This document shows, in pieces, positions 51,801 to 61,809 of a DNA stretch of 64,000 bases; the first letter of the stretch is position 1, and every line of letters begins with the position of its first letter. The translations under genes were made by a program, and so were the position numbers. The notes under the pieces are model-generated. The model did no database searches. It was not told the origin of the DNA and was given only the letters and a program-made list of their open reading frames with translations. Origin of the DNA: Leishmania donovani (taxonomy: Eukaryota; Euglenozoa; Kinetoplastea; Trypanosomatida; Trypanosomatidae). The stretch covers positions 665,140 to 729,139 of the forward strand of contig NC_018259.1 of assembly GCF_000227135.1 (NCBI RefSeq), in the 5' to 3' direction.

Positions 51801-52032
51801 AAGAAAACAATGGAAACCAGAAAACGAAATAGTGGCAGAGCTCTTCACACGCACACACACAAAAGCACCGCGCTACTTATACTACACTGTTTGCTTCTTT
51901 CTCTTGTCTTTCCATCTTTGTTGTTCCCACGAGCGCGCCAGCACAGTTCCGCTTCCCCCTCCCCCGGCGCCACCCGTTACTCGCTCGGCCTCTTTCTCAA
52001 CGTGAACTCCAAACTGCGCATCGCAGAAGAGC
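45851..52032. other. 6.2 kb spacer: 3' UTR side of SODB1
   Basis: The longest gene-free stretch in the window. It is dominated by plus-strand purine tracts and A runs; open frames up to about 245 codons (46519-47256, 47312-48004, 50223-50912) are Phe/Ser/Cys or Arg/Glu repeats typical of translated UTR. The only segment with coding-like character is at 48318-48650. It should contain the SODB1 3' UTR and the NEK kinase 5' UTR. Confidence 0.6.
48318..48650 (-). CDS. Doubtful small ORF with coding-like first 18 codons
   Basis: A 110-codon frame starting at the ATG at 48650. The first 18 codons after ATG (AATLHWGPAMYVFLVKYL) have G or C in the third position in 16 of 18 cases, as in real Leishmania genes, and would form a short hydrophobic helix. 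A plausible acceptor (C/T-rich tract then TTCCAG, AG at 48697-48696) lies about 45 nt upstream and this is the first ATG after it. From codon 20 on, codon use falls back to UTR-like. It may be a micro-gene, a frameshifted or decayed gene, or chance. Confidence 0.22.
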   Translation of the reverse strand: MAATLHWGPAMYVFLVKYLAHASPSLYELNLSLSFRFLGHTLRVFYTDAYSSRSPAHQYHHYTPRLLCWGTLEPSTRSTSFCLSLCAAPCTEDCDRTEKKSQQQQKRSER

Positions 52033-52620
52033 TTAAAGCTGGCTAGAGGCGAAATCCCAGTCCACCATGTTCCAAAATGCGTTCACGTAGGACGCGCGGT
52101 CGTTCCTGTAGTCGATATAGTACGCGTGCTCCCATATATCGCACGTCAAGATCGGCACGAGGTTGGGCTCCGTGAGCGGGCAGCCCGCGTCGTGCGTTTG
52201 GAGCACCTTCAGCTTGCCACTCGACTTGTCCTTCACGAGCCACGCCCAGCCGGAGCCAAAGTGGCCGTTGGCCGCATCCGTGAATTCCTTCTTGAAGCTC
52301 GCGAAGCTGCCAAAACTGTCGACGATCGCACTCGCCAAAGGGCCCGACGGCTCGCCACCGCCTCTCGGCGACAGGCAGCGCCAGAAGAAGTCGTGGTTGA
52401 AAATCTGCGCCGCACAGTTGAAGGCGGGGCCCTTCTCAGACTTGATGATGTCCACCAGCGACTTCGACGCAAGACCCGAGTTTGACTCCGCGGCAGCGTT
52501 CAGCTTCACGGCGTACCCCTTGTGGTGCTTCTCGTGGTGGAAGGTGACCTGCTCCTTCGACATGCCCTTCGACGCGAGCGCATCGTGGGGGTACGGCAGC
52601 GGCTGAACAGCGAACGGCAT
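52033..52620 (-). CDS. SODB1: Iron superoxide dismutase B1
   Basis: A 195-residue Fe-SOD that turns superoxide into oxygen and peroxide; peroxide is then cleared by the trypanothione system. Predicted Fe ligands are H28 (TFHHEKHH), H76 (FNHDFFW), D161 and H165 (DIWEHAYYIDYRND). The second-sphere Gln Q72 (AAQIFNH), at the Fe-SOD position, and Tyr Y36 are present. There is no presequence, and the protein ends DWDFASSQL. Leishmania SODB enzymes were reported to be glycosomal; the C-terminal SQL is at best a weak PTS1-like tripeptide. Its sister gene 2.5 kb upstream (higher coordinates) is almost identical except for a 22-nt patch and the C-terminus. Naming B1/B2 follows remembered order and lengths. 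Confidence 0.98.
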   Translation of the reverse strand: MPFAVQPLPYPHDALASKGMSKEQVTFHHEKHHKGYAVKLNAAAESNSGLASKSLVDIIKSEKGPAFNCAAQIFNHDFFWRCLSPRGGGEPSGPLASAIVDSFGSFASFKKEFTDAANGHFGSGWAWLVKDKSSGKLKVLQTHDAGCPLTEPNLVPILTCDIWEHAYYIDYRNDRASYVNAFWNMVDWDFASSQL

Positions 52621-52624
52621 GACG
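52064..52624. repeat. Direct-repeat block shared with SODB2
   Basis: Matches 54595-55155 almost base for base. Differences visible by eye are one 22-nt patch (52336-52357 against 54867-54888) and one base (52488 C against 55019 G). Identity ends within about 4 nt upstream of the ATG and within codon 186. Confidence 0.9.
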
Positions 52625-54524
52625 CACGAGCAGAAAGCAAACAGGGATGTAGAAGAACCGTGAGAAAGGCACGTGAGTTGTGTACGTCGTCCGATTCCTT
52701 AGCTGGCTGAGGTGGAGAGATGCTGTTTTCCTCCTGCAGAACCGAAAGCAAAGATGGTGAGGCTACACGCGGCAGCGAAAGAAAACGGAAATAATAATAA
52801 TAAGGGATGAGTGAGGGGGAGAAAGCGCTTCATTCTGTTACGTTCCAGCACGTGTGTTGGGAGAGAAGGAGAGGGGAAGTCCCATATGTGCATGTTTGTG
52901 CAGTTGGGCAAGATATGTGGAACGCGGGAGACGGAGAGAGAAGGATGCGACAGGGGAGCACAGGGCAAGTGCATATAAGGGAGATGGGGGAGAAAGAGGA
53001 TGGCAAGAAATGGTAAGCGCGCGCACAGTGATGTCAAGTTGAAACACGGAAGCAGAGGCAGGAGTGGAGTTTGTGAGAGGAAGTAGTGTGCGACGCGGGG
53101 TGGCGAGACTTACGGAATTGGGCGACGGAGCTGTCGCTGCAGAGAACAAAACAATTCGAAACGGGAGGAGTGGGCGATGAGCATTCTTCGTGCGCTTACT
53201 CTCGGTGAGAGAAAGGGCCTGGCTGAGACACGTGACCACGCGACAGTCAGTATCTCCGACATTCTCACTGATGTGCATCTAGGGTACTTGAACTCCCATG
53301 CTCGCTGCCTCGTTGTGTAGTAGCACCACTTCCTCAAGCCCTCTTGTTTTTTTCCTGTCGCATTTTGTGTCGCTTGTTCGCTTTTACAGAAGGAATGCGC
53401 CTAACTATCGCGTCATGACCAGCCACCCTGTCTCCCGACTCCCTCCTCGCTGCACAGAAAAAAAAGCAAAAACGCTAACACACAAATAAGCACACACACA
53501 CACACATGTACAGCAGTGAAAACACAATCAGATCACGGTCACCTACTGAAGTATAAAAAAATCATAAAGATATATATATAGATGTACATGGAAAATAAGA
53601 CGAATCTACAACATGCATCCATCATCTTTCGTTACCTTACACCACGACCATCCACACCACACCTCTGCCTCCTCCACATCCCACAGCGCACCAGCATATT
53701 GAGTGCGGTTACCAAAGTGAGCTGAGGGACAAACACACGCACAGAGAGACAGACACACACAGACAGATACAGAGACGCAGAGAGAGAGACAGAGGAAGGC
53801 ACAGGGAAGGCACAACCCAGAAAAGGAAGAAAAAAAAAGACGGGGAGCAGAGAGGAGAAGACAGTAAATGGACAGAGAAATAAGCCCGAAGAGAAGCCAT
53901 AGTAACGGTGTAAGTTTTCTTCGCTGTTTGTTGCTCCCTGTATACCGACAGTCAAGCATCACCCGACATAGATGCGGGATATATATCAGCCCGGCAACAG
54001 AGCAGACGGGGCCGATCATGCCAGTCCAAGAAGTGCCGCAGTACAGAGAGTGAAATTGAATGAAGCCTGTCCTCCACAAGGCCCTGCCTTCCTGTGTCCC
54101 TTTCGCTTGGCCTACACAGAGGAGCGCGTCATCTCCACATTCGCGTTGTGTCGCGGCGCAGCAGTCTTCTGCTCAAAGGAGAAAAATGTAGGGAATCAAT
54201 CAGGGGGAGACAATACCGGCAAGATGGTCGAGATGTGTAGCACACACGTGAGCCGTGCACACCAATTTGCTGGTCAAGAGTGCCACTTCTCTTTTCTGAG
54301 GCACATCTTCCCTCGCACCCAACGATTGGCGAGGTGGTGTGTACACGAGCACTCTGGCACCGAACGGAACACATACACGTCCGCACATCTAGCAAACGGA
54401 TGTTTGGACTGCCCTCGTCTCACAATAGTAACCACGAAAAGATATACGGAGGCGATGGCGACTCGAGCTTCACTATGAGATACCGAATTTACGCGCGAGT
54501 ATGGATCCCCCGTTTCCATTCCTT
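52621..54524. other. Spacer between SODB1 and SODB2
   Basis: No gene seen. It holds the SODB1 5' UTR and SODB2 3' UTR. A TATATATA stretch lies near 53571-53580 and GA/CA-rich DNA near 53740-53790. The part at 54040-54480 is more complex but without a coding frame. Confidence 0.65.
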
Positions 54525-55151
54525 TTACAGATCACTGTTGACGTAGTGGGAGCCACCAGCAGCCCTGTAGCAGCGGTTGGCGTGCGACCAATTTACCATG
54601 TTCCAAAATGCGTTCACGTAGGACGCGCGGTCGTTCCTGTAGTCGATATAGTACGCGTGCTCCCATATATCGCACGTCAAGATCGGCACGAGGTTGGGCT
54701 CCGTGAGCGGGCAGCCCGCGTCGTGCGTTTGGAGCACCTTCAGCTTGCCACTCGACTTGTCCTTCACGAGCCACGCCCAGCCGGAGCCAAAGTGGCCGTT
54801 GGCCGCATCCGTGAATTCCTTCTTGAAGCTCGCGAAGCTGCCAAAACTGTCGACGATCGCACTCGCGATCTCTCCGTGCGGCTTCGACCCGCCTCTCGGC
54901 GACAGGCAGCGCCAGAAGAAGTCGTGGTTGAAAATCTGCGCCGCACAGTTGAAGGCGGGGCCCTTCTCAGACTTGATGATGTCCACCAGCGACTTCGACG
55001 CAAGACCCGAGTTTGACTGCGCGGCAGCGTTCAGCTTCACGGCGTACCCCTTGTGGTGCTTCTCGTGGTGGAAGGTGACCTGCTCCTTCGACATGCCCTT
55101 CGACGCGAGCGCATCGTGGGGGTACGGCAGCGGCTGAACAGCGAACGGCAT
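54525..55151 (-). CDS. SODB2: Iron superoxide dismutase B2
   Basis: A 208-residue Fe-SOD with the same active-site residues as B1 (H28, Y36, Q72, H76, D161, H165). Protein differences are E45Q, a substituted patch around residues 88-95 (GSKPHGEI in place of GEPSGPL and flanks) and a different, longer C-terminus after MV-186 (NWSHANRCYRAAGGSHYVNSDL). The new tail starts exactly where nucleotide identity with SODB1 stops, so the two genes have unrelated 3' ends. B2 tails of this type are known from other Leishmania SODB2 genes as I recall. Location is expected to be glycosomal or cytosolic; NSDL is not a good PTS1. Confidence 0.98.
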   Translation of the reverse strand: MPFAVQPLPYPHDALASKGMSKEQVTFHHEKHHKGYAVKLNAAAQSNSGLASKSLVDIIKSEKGPAFNCAAQIFNHDFFWRCLSPRGGSKPHGEIASAIVDSFGSFASFKKEFTDAANGHFGSGWAWLVKDKSSGKLKVLQTHDAGCPLTEPNLVPILTCDIWEHAYYIDYRNDRASYVNAFWNMVNWSHANRCYRAAGGSHYVNSDL

Positions 55152-55155
55152 GACG
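54595..55155. repeat. Direct-repeat block shared with SODB1
   Basis: Second copy of the SOD coding repeat. See the block at 52064-52624 for the differences. Confidence 0.9.
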
Positions 55156-57458
55156 GGCTAATGGAGCGACAGGGAAAGAACGGCGGGGACGCCACTGAGA
55201 AGGGCAACGAAACAGCTCGAGGTGTGGGCGATGGAGCGTCGTGACGAAGCAAATGTGTGTATCGGTAGGTGTGAGAGAGAAACAGAGAACTGCAACGGGG
55301 CAAACCGTTTCCGGTGTGGCCCAGGGATGTGGATGGTGCAGGGTCAGCGCGGATTCGGAGGGAGAGAACAGAAGATGGCAGGCCGTATGAAGTCCAAAGC
55401 GGATTGATAGCAGCACCACCATGGAGCGCAGCTGCCCCCTTGCGTATCCACAAAAGGAGACGAGTCACACGTAAAGCAGGCGGCGATGGAAGGTGGGGGG
55501 CACTCATTCGCATGTCCCGAAGATGCAAACCCTGGCTGGTGCAACTCTCCGAGGCAACGCTTCCTCCTGTTCACAGCGGCGCATTCATTTCGTGGCGCTG
55601 ATGGCGTGCACAGAGGGGCCTGCGGCTGGCTCACGAGTATCAGTAGAAAGAGGTCGTTTGTTGGACATCGCACCACGCTCAGGCATTTTGCTGAGGTCCC
55701 TCGGCGTTTCACTCAGCACTTTCCCCACCCCCTCCCTCTTTCCTTTTTCCTTTTTTTTTTTTCGTTAGGGAGGAGAGGAGAGGGGGAGGGCGGCGGGCTC
55801 CTGACATGCGTGCGTGTGCCCTTCTTTTGCGTCCGTGTAGCTGCACCGTGTCCGTGCACGGACTCCAGACGACTGCAGCAGAGAAAGACCGCCCTGCGCA
55901 CGGCGACTTTCCACACACGCGCACGGAGGGAGGGAAGGGAGGGCGAAACGAGCACGAAAAAAAAAAGGCAAAGCACCGAAAAAAAAAAGCGCACCGAAGG
56001 AAATCGACAAGACAAGGAGGAACAACGAGAACAAAACAGAAAAGCCCTGAAAACGGATAGGCAGCTGGGGAGAAGAGAGGGAGCCAACAGGCCACAGAAG
56101 TCCGTACTTCGTAGCGAACCAAGAAGCTCGAAAGCAAGGGCATCACACACAAGTCGAGAGACTGCGAGAGAGAGAGAGAGGGCGGTAGAAAGAGGGATGG
56201 AAACGGAGGCTCGAGGGGTGCAATGCCCACTCGGGTGTCCCCGCACCGACCCACCAACCAACCGGCCACAATCTTCCTCATCCTTCCCACAATGCGCTCA
56301 TCCGTTGAAGGCCTTCAGTGCGCAGTATTTGCCCAATTTAAATAATAATAATAATAAGCCGTAATTGGCCTTTTCGGCCACCCTGTACCCATTGGGCGCG
56401 AACATGGGCCTCGTGTTCCGTACATGGGTGTCTGTCTTTAAGCGGAGCCCCTATGCCGGCATCGATGGGAGAAGCACACAAGTCAGAGGAGGAGTCACAG
56501 GGCGCTCCGCAGACAGGAACACCAAAAGAAAAAGAAAACAGTACATGAAAAAGCCCAGAGGCACACAAACAAACAAACGGAAAAAAAATGTAGGCTCGGC
56601 TCAGCACATCTAGCATACACTGATCGCAACAAGGGATGTAACAGCAGTCTAGATCACCACATCTCATACGCATTTACATAAACAAGCATGCGCACTACAA
56701 CAACTTCTAAAGGGAAGAACACTGCGGCCGAAAGACGCGAAGAAATCAGCCCATATATATAGTCCATCAGCCGCATCAGAGAGAGAGAGAGATGGCAAGA
56801 GGCAGGAAAACGGCTCGCAGTCCAACTGGGGAGATTGCACAGCATCGGACGCAGCTGCTTCGCCTCGCCAAGCAAACATATATATATGTATAAGCGTTAT
56901 TCACACAAGAAATTTCAGCGTTCCCTTGTCGCCTCCATAAGTAAGACAACATCAAGACAAGGGAAACTTGAATAATGATGATGTGAATAGCACAGAATCC
57001 CGGAGACGAGCATCCACAGAACCGTAGAGACGGGATGATCTGCAACGTATTCTGTGAACTAGGAGAGGGGAGTCCACCTACTGCAACGTGAACCCCCTAT
57101 CATACAAGGCACGAACCGCCTAAGGGTAGACGATCCCCGTGCGTTCATGTAGCAGACGCTTACGAGCCGCAGTCGCACTTCGAAGACGCCATTGCCGTGT
57201 AATTCACACACACACATATAACAGCCGCCTGCACCGTCACAATCGTCGGCCGCGCAAACGAAGAGCACTATTTGGTAGGCAATGTTCATGTCCGCACGGA
57301 GGCTGAGGTACATCAGGCACGGCGATGGATGTGCGCCCCGAACAAGTACCTCATAGAGCATACCGCAGAGAGCTGTGGCTTGTCTGTGTCAGCGCACCAA
57401 AAAAGAAACACTGTGAAAAAGAACGCTTCCAGTGCTCCTGCTCTTCTGTTTTCGCGCT
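55156..57458. other. Spacer: 3' UTR side of the RABL2-like gene
   Basis: No gene supported. It contains an AAT repeat near 56339-56356, A-rich tracts near 55950-56060 and a complex part at 57060-57360 with a 100-codon minus-strand frame that lacks clear coding bias. It also contains the SODB2 5' UTR. Confidence 0.65.
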
Positions 57459-58109
57459 CTACGATGACACTGCGGAGGCACCCGCGGCTGTCTTGTCCTC
57501 CTTCAGAATGCCGATCACCTGCGTCATGAAGTCGTCCTTTGCGGGATTCTTCTTGTACGCGGCCGCCGTGGAAATGGCGCTTTCGAAGAGCTGCACCACG
57601 TTGGAGCCGTCAGCAGCGGAGACGTAGTACAGCGGAAAGTTGTGTTTCTCCGCAAAAGCAAAACTCTTCGTTGTAACAGACGGATCGGTGTCGATCTTGT
57701 TGCACGCTACAAGGCACGGAATGTGCTCCCGGTAGACGCGCATCTCGGAGAGCCACTTTTCTAAGTTTTTGTAGGTCGCCTTGCGTGTGCTGTCAAACAC
57801 GAGGATACACGCGTGTGCGTCGTGATAGTAGCTCGGGTGAACCGTGGCAAAGCGCTCCTGCCCGGCGGTGTCCCAAATGTCCACGTCGACCTCCTCGCCG
57901 TCTTCTGTCACGAAGTCGTAGCGGTACAGGGTGAGGGCGTAGGTGGACATCTGCACTGGGATGTACCGCTGCATCAGGAAGCGCTCTACCAGCTTTGACT
58001 TGCCCACCGCGCTATCGCCGAGCAAGATGAGCTTGATGGGCTTGCGAGCCTCATCAGGGCGGTTGTCGAAGACGGTCTTCGGCTTCAATACCTTCATTTG
58101 TGCCGTCAT
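57459..58109 (-). CDS. RABL2: RABL2-like small GTPase
   Basis: A 216-residue Ras-superfamily GTPase: P-loop GDSAVGKS (31-38), switch II DTAGQERF (80-87), NKID (137-140), SAADGSNVVQLF (164-175). The closest family I recognise is RABL2, from the STYALTLYRYDF effector-like segment, YYHDAHACILVFD, VTTKSFAFAEKHNFPLYYVSAADG and the overall spacing. Like RABL2 and unlike ordinary Rabs it lacks a C-terminal Cys prenylation motif (ends AASAVSS). RABL2 loads the IFT-B train at the ciliary base, so a role in flagellum assembly or ciliary export is expected. The upstream open frame translates a CA repeat (THTHTH), so the ATG at 58109 is chosen; an in-frame ATG 8 codons upstream (58133) is possible. Confidence 0.92.
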   Translation of the reverse strand: MTAQMKVLKPKTVFDNRPDEARKPIKLILLGDSAVGKSKLVERFLMQRYIPVQMSTYALTLYRYDFVTEDGEEVDVDIWDTAGQERFATVHPSYYHDAHACILVFDSTRKATYKNLEKWLSEMRVYREHIPCLVACNKIDTDPSVTTKSFAFAEKHNFPLYYVSAADGSNVVQLFESAISTAAAYKKNPAKDDFMTQVIGILKEDKTAAGASAVSS

Positions 58110-58144
58110 GGTGTGTGCGTGTGCAGTTTGCATATCTCCCCCTC

Positions 58145-58188
58145 TGTGTGTGTGTGTGTGCGTGTGTGTGTGTGTGCGTGTGTGTGTG
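58145..58188. repeat. Interrupted GT repeat in the RABL2 5' region
   Basis: GT units with a few C interruptions on the plus strand. In the transcript it reads as CA repeats just upstream of the RABL2-like start codon. Confidence 0.85.
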
Positions 58189-59250
58189 CATGTGCCTGTG
58201 TTTCGCTTTACAAGCAACAGCACACAAAAGCACGCGCGAGGATGAAAATGCGGTGCGTCACCGCTCCTCGCCACCACCGCCTCTTTCTTTCTGTGAGTCT
58301 ACGGGACGTGTGCGCGCAGGGTAGGGCCACTTCTGTGTTGAGTGGGTGTATGCGTGGGCGTTGAGCTCCTCCAGTAGAAGCAGACCAAAACCTTCATGAC
58401 GTGAGACGCCACAGTGCAGACAGGCAAAAAGACGGCATCACGGGAGGTGAGCACGGCGCGATCCAGAGAAGCGTTAGCGGAGAGAAGGGAAGCAGAATGG
58501 TGCGTTGTGCGACAACTCTCTTCAGACGGCAGACGCATGAGGCGTATATAAAAATACAAGATATATATATATATATATATGGCGCCGTGGTATGGGCAGA
58601 GCGTACGACGACATGAAAACGTCTCGGGACATCGGCTGCCCCCCTGACCTCTACAACTCGTACAACGGTCAAGCGCTGCGCTGTCCCTCCTCCTGTCGGC
58701 ATACCAAACGTAAAGTAAGACGAGGCGGCGAAAGCATCGGTTGCCTTACCGTCTTTAACCCTTCGTAGGAGGTCACTATCGGTCCCTGACATCACACGCC
58801 ATCGAATCCTCATGCTCGCCTTGTCCAGTGTTTCGCTCCAGTCGGTGATGGAGGAGAAGGAGGAAAGGAATGGGGTGTGAAAGAGAGACACACACACGCC
58901 GCGAACAACGACAAAAAAAAAGAAAACGATGTGGCGCAGGGCAGCCGCCACATAATACGAGCCGCACGCACAGAGAGAGCAAGGAACTCGATAAGCACCG
59001 TTCATGTGGTGTATGCCCATGGGTCACACGCCGGACCAATCAACCACCATGGCAGCATCACTGGCAAAACGTTGAGGCAAGAGTGGTCGAAAAGAAAAGG
59101 GGGTGCAGAAATGGAGACGGCGCACGCAAACCTTCCAGCACAACATCGGCTGACGATGTGCTGCTCGACAAGGGGAGTGGAAGCTCAGTCACTACAGTCG
59201 GCAAAACACATCCCGGCGCCGTCACTCGCACTCCTTGCCGTCCTCCTCGA
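58189..59250. other. Spacer: 3' UTR side of HSP60
   Basis: No gene supported. It contains the AT repeat at 58561-58580 and the splicing region of the RABL2-like gene. Open frames lack motifs. Confidence 0.65.
58561..58580. repeat. AT dinucleotide repeat
   Basis: Ten AT units in the HSP60-RABL2 spacer. Confidence 0.9.
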
Positions 59251-61035
59251 TTACAGCCCTTTCATCTCAAACTTCATCGGCGGCGCCATCTTGGGCATCG
59301 GCGCATTCCGTTCATTTACCTGCTTGCGCAGTGTGTCGACGCTGCGCTTCTTCTCCCTGTCCTCCATCCCCTCATCCTCGATGCGCTTCTCTCGCCCTAG
59401 CAGGTCCTTCTCCACCACTGCCGCCTCCGTCGTAATCATCATGCCCGCCACGGAGCATGCGTTGACGACGGCGGACTTCACTACTTTCATGGGATCGATA
59501 ATGCCAGCCTCGAACATATTCACATACTCGCCGGTCTGCGCGTTGTAGCCGAAGCTCGGGTCCTTGCGCGCGAGTACCTTCCCCGCCACCACGCTGCCCT
59601 CGACGCCTGCGTTGTTCGCGATGTAGCGCGCGGGCAGACCGATTGCCTTCTTCACAATGTTGACGCCAGTGCGGATGTCAGGTGGAAGTCGTCGGTCCTT
59701 AGAGATGCTCTCGAGACGCAGAGAGGCCATGAGCAACCCGGTGCCACCACCTGCGAGGATGCCCTCTGACACAGCCGCGCGCGTGGCGTTGAGCGCGTCG
59801 ATGATGCGGTCCTTCTTCTCATTGATCTCGACCTCCGATGCGCCACCGACCTTGATCACCGCAACCCCACCCGAGAGCTTCGCGAGACGCTCGACCAGAC
59901 GCTCGCGATTGTACTCGTGGTCCTCGGCGGAGATCATGTCTTTGATCATCTGCACTCGCTCCTCCACCGCGATGGCGCTGCCGCCGCCCTCCATCAAGAT
60001 GCACTCGTCACGGGAGACGGTCACCTTTCGACAAGTGCCGAGGAACCGCTCGGAGAAATCGTTCTGATCCAGTGAAAGACCTAGGTCTTCTGAAATCATC
60101 TGCGACCCCGTGAAGACGGCGATATCCTGCAGCTGGTTGATGCGCATGTCGCCAAAGCCCGGGGCCTTGACGGCGCAGCCGCTGATGCGCCCCTGAATCT
60201 TGTTGTACAGAAACGTGTGCATGGCCTCCCCCTCCACGTCCTCCGCAATCACCAGAAGCGGACGCTTCTGCTGAATGGCGTAGTTCAGCGCGGGCAAGAT
60301 GTGCGCCACGCTCGTGAGTTTGCGGTTCGCCACGTAGACGAGGGCGTTCTCGAGCTCGCACCTTTGCGCCTTCGTGTTCGTCACAAAGTACGGCGACGTG
60401 TACCCACGCTCGAAGGACATCCCCTCCACCAGCTCGAGCTCCGTATTAAGCGAGCGACCCTCCTGCGTTGTGATTACGCCATCCTTGCCGACCTGCTGCA
60501 TCGCGTCACCGATCAGGCTGCCGATCTCTTGGTCCATGTTCGCCGAGATCATCGCTACCTGGGTGATCTCAGATTTGGAGGTGACTGGGCGAGACTGCTC
60601 GGCCAGGGATATCAGCACCTCCCGGCATGCGAGGTCGATGCCCCGCTTCAGGTCCATCGGGTTCGTGCCACTTGCAACGCTGCGGAAGCCCTCCTTGAAG
60701 ATCGCCCCGGAGAGGACGGTAGCGGTGGTGGTGCCGTCACCGGCGTTGTCGTTGGTCAGCCCTGCCACCTGACGAACCAAGTTCGCCCCAAGGTTCTCGA
60801 AGCTGTCCTCGAACTCGATGCTCTTGGCAACCGTGACTCCATCCTTGGTGATCTTCGGGCTTGCGTACGGCATCTCGAGAATCACGTTTCGGCCCTTGGG
60901 GCCCAGCGTGACGCCGACGGCCTTGACAAGGTTCTCGACGCCGGCAAGCAGGGCGTTGCGGGCCTCCATGCCATAGCGGATGTCCTTCGGCGTTGAGCCG
61001 TACTTGACACAGCGAAGCACCGTACGGGAGAGCAT
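59251..61035 (-). CDS. HSP60: Mitochondrial chaperonin HSP60 (divergent, no GGM tail)
   Basis: A 594-residue group I chaperonin that folds imported mitochondrial proteins with HSP10. The N-terminus MLSRTVLRCVKYGS is a short mitochondrial presequence. Family signatures are seen in order: GVTLGPKGRNVILE (41-54), KITKDGVTVAKSIEF, NDNAGDGTTTATVL ATP-binding motif (95-108), VVMSANMDQE-like segment, AVKAPGFGDMR, GGASEVEINEKKDRIIDALNATRAAVSEGILAGGG, and a NAGVEGSVV segment. The usual flexible GGM repeat tail is absent, and the chain ends APMPKMAPPMKFEMKGL. Trypanosomatids have more than one HSP60 gene; this appears to be the divergent one rather than the main GGM-tailed copy, which in Leishmania lies on another chromosome (recollection). 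The ATG at 61035 is chosen; 37 upstream codons are UTR. Confidence 0.96.
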   Translation of the reverse strand: MLSRTVLRCVKYGSTPKDIRYGMEARNALLAGVENLVKAVGVTLGPKGRNVILEMPYASPKITKDGVTVAKSIEFEDSFENLGANLVRQVAGLTNDNAGDGTTTATVLSGAIFKEGFRSVASGTNPMDLKRGIDLACREVLISLAEQSRPVTSKSEITQVAMISANMDQEIGSLIGDAMQQVGKDGVITTQEGRSLNTELELVEGMSFERGYTSPYFVTNTKAQRCELENALVYVANRKLTSVAHILPALNYAIQQKRPLLVIAEDVEGEAMHTFLYNKIQGRISGCAVKAPGFGDMRINQLQDIAVFTGSQMISEDLGLSLDQNDFSERFLGTCRKVTVSRDECILMEGGGSAIAVEERVQMIKDMISAEDHEYNRERLVERLAKLSGGVAVIKVGGASEVEINEKKDRIIDALNATRAAVSEGILAGGGTGLLMASLRLESISKDRRLPPDIRTGVNIVKKAIGLPARYIANNAGVEGSVVAGKVLARKDPSFGYNAQTGEYVNMFEAGIIDPMKVVKSAVVNACSVAGMMITTEAAVVEKDLLGREKRIEDEGMEDREKKRSVDTLRKQVNERNAPMPKMAPPMKFEMKGL

Positions 61036-61809
61036 CTTGCAAGAGTATAGAAGGTGCTGATGGGGGTGTTCCAGTTTGAACTTTTTTTGCTTGATTGCCG
61101 CAATCGGCGCCACAGCGAAGGGCTGCTCTTCGCCAGGCGGTCCCACACGAGTTCGACGGCGCAGTTGCGCTGCGTCACGCGTGACAAGCGACTCGAAGAG
61201 ACTTCCTCACGCAGACACGATTCCAAGCCGTCAGTCGACAAAGTAGCTGGGAGGATGGACGGCGTGCCTGGTAACTCCGCAGAATACACGAGTCCCTCGG
61301 TGAGAATGGTCCCTTCGTGGTCGTACTGTGGGACAAGTAGGCGGAGCAGAATACGAAATCGTACAAGGAAGTGGTAGGTGACGAGATGATAGCGGCAACA
61401 AACAGAGCTCTTCGCGGTGACGCTGAGGTCCTTGACCCCCGCGTCTGGGCGCCATCGAGGGACTCTGCGAGAGCAGCGAAAGAAAAAAGAAAAAGAAGCC
61501 GAGCCGAAAACGGACGACGGAAACAGGCATGTGTATCGATGGCAGGAGAGGCTACTGCCAAGGTCTACAAGGTCTCCGCGAGCGTAGGCCGATTAGTTCG
61601 CAGACGTGTACGCGAGCGAACTCATCACAAATCAGCGCTTGCCTTGCCTTTGCATTTTTCTTGCATCGAGCTTGATTGGGCCGTGGCCATCTACTCTAAG
61701 TACAACCGCGCACCCCGCGCAGTTTTGAGAAAAGTCTGCGTGTGCTGTGCCGCATCCCCTCACCCCTGCCTAGGAGTACGTCTCCGCCATGATCGTGTCG
61801 CTCCCTGCT
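61036..61809. other. Spacer between HSP60 and the 414-aa gene
   Basis: No gene supported. It includes the HSP60 5' UTR and the 3' UTR of the 414-residue gene. Confidence 0.65.

Noticed and set aside
57059..57361. 100-codon minus-strand frame in the RABL2 3' region
   Set aside because: Sequence is complex, but third positions show no clear GC bias and no acceptor or family motif is seen. It stays a weak possibility.
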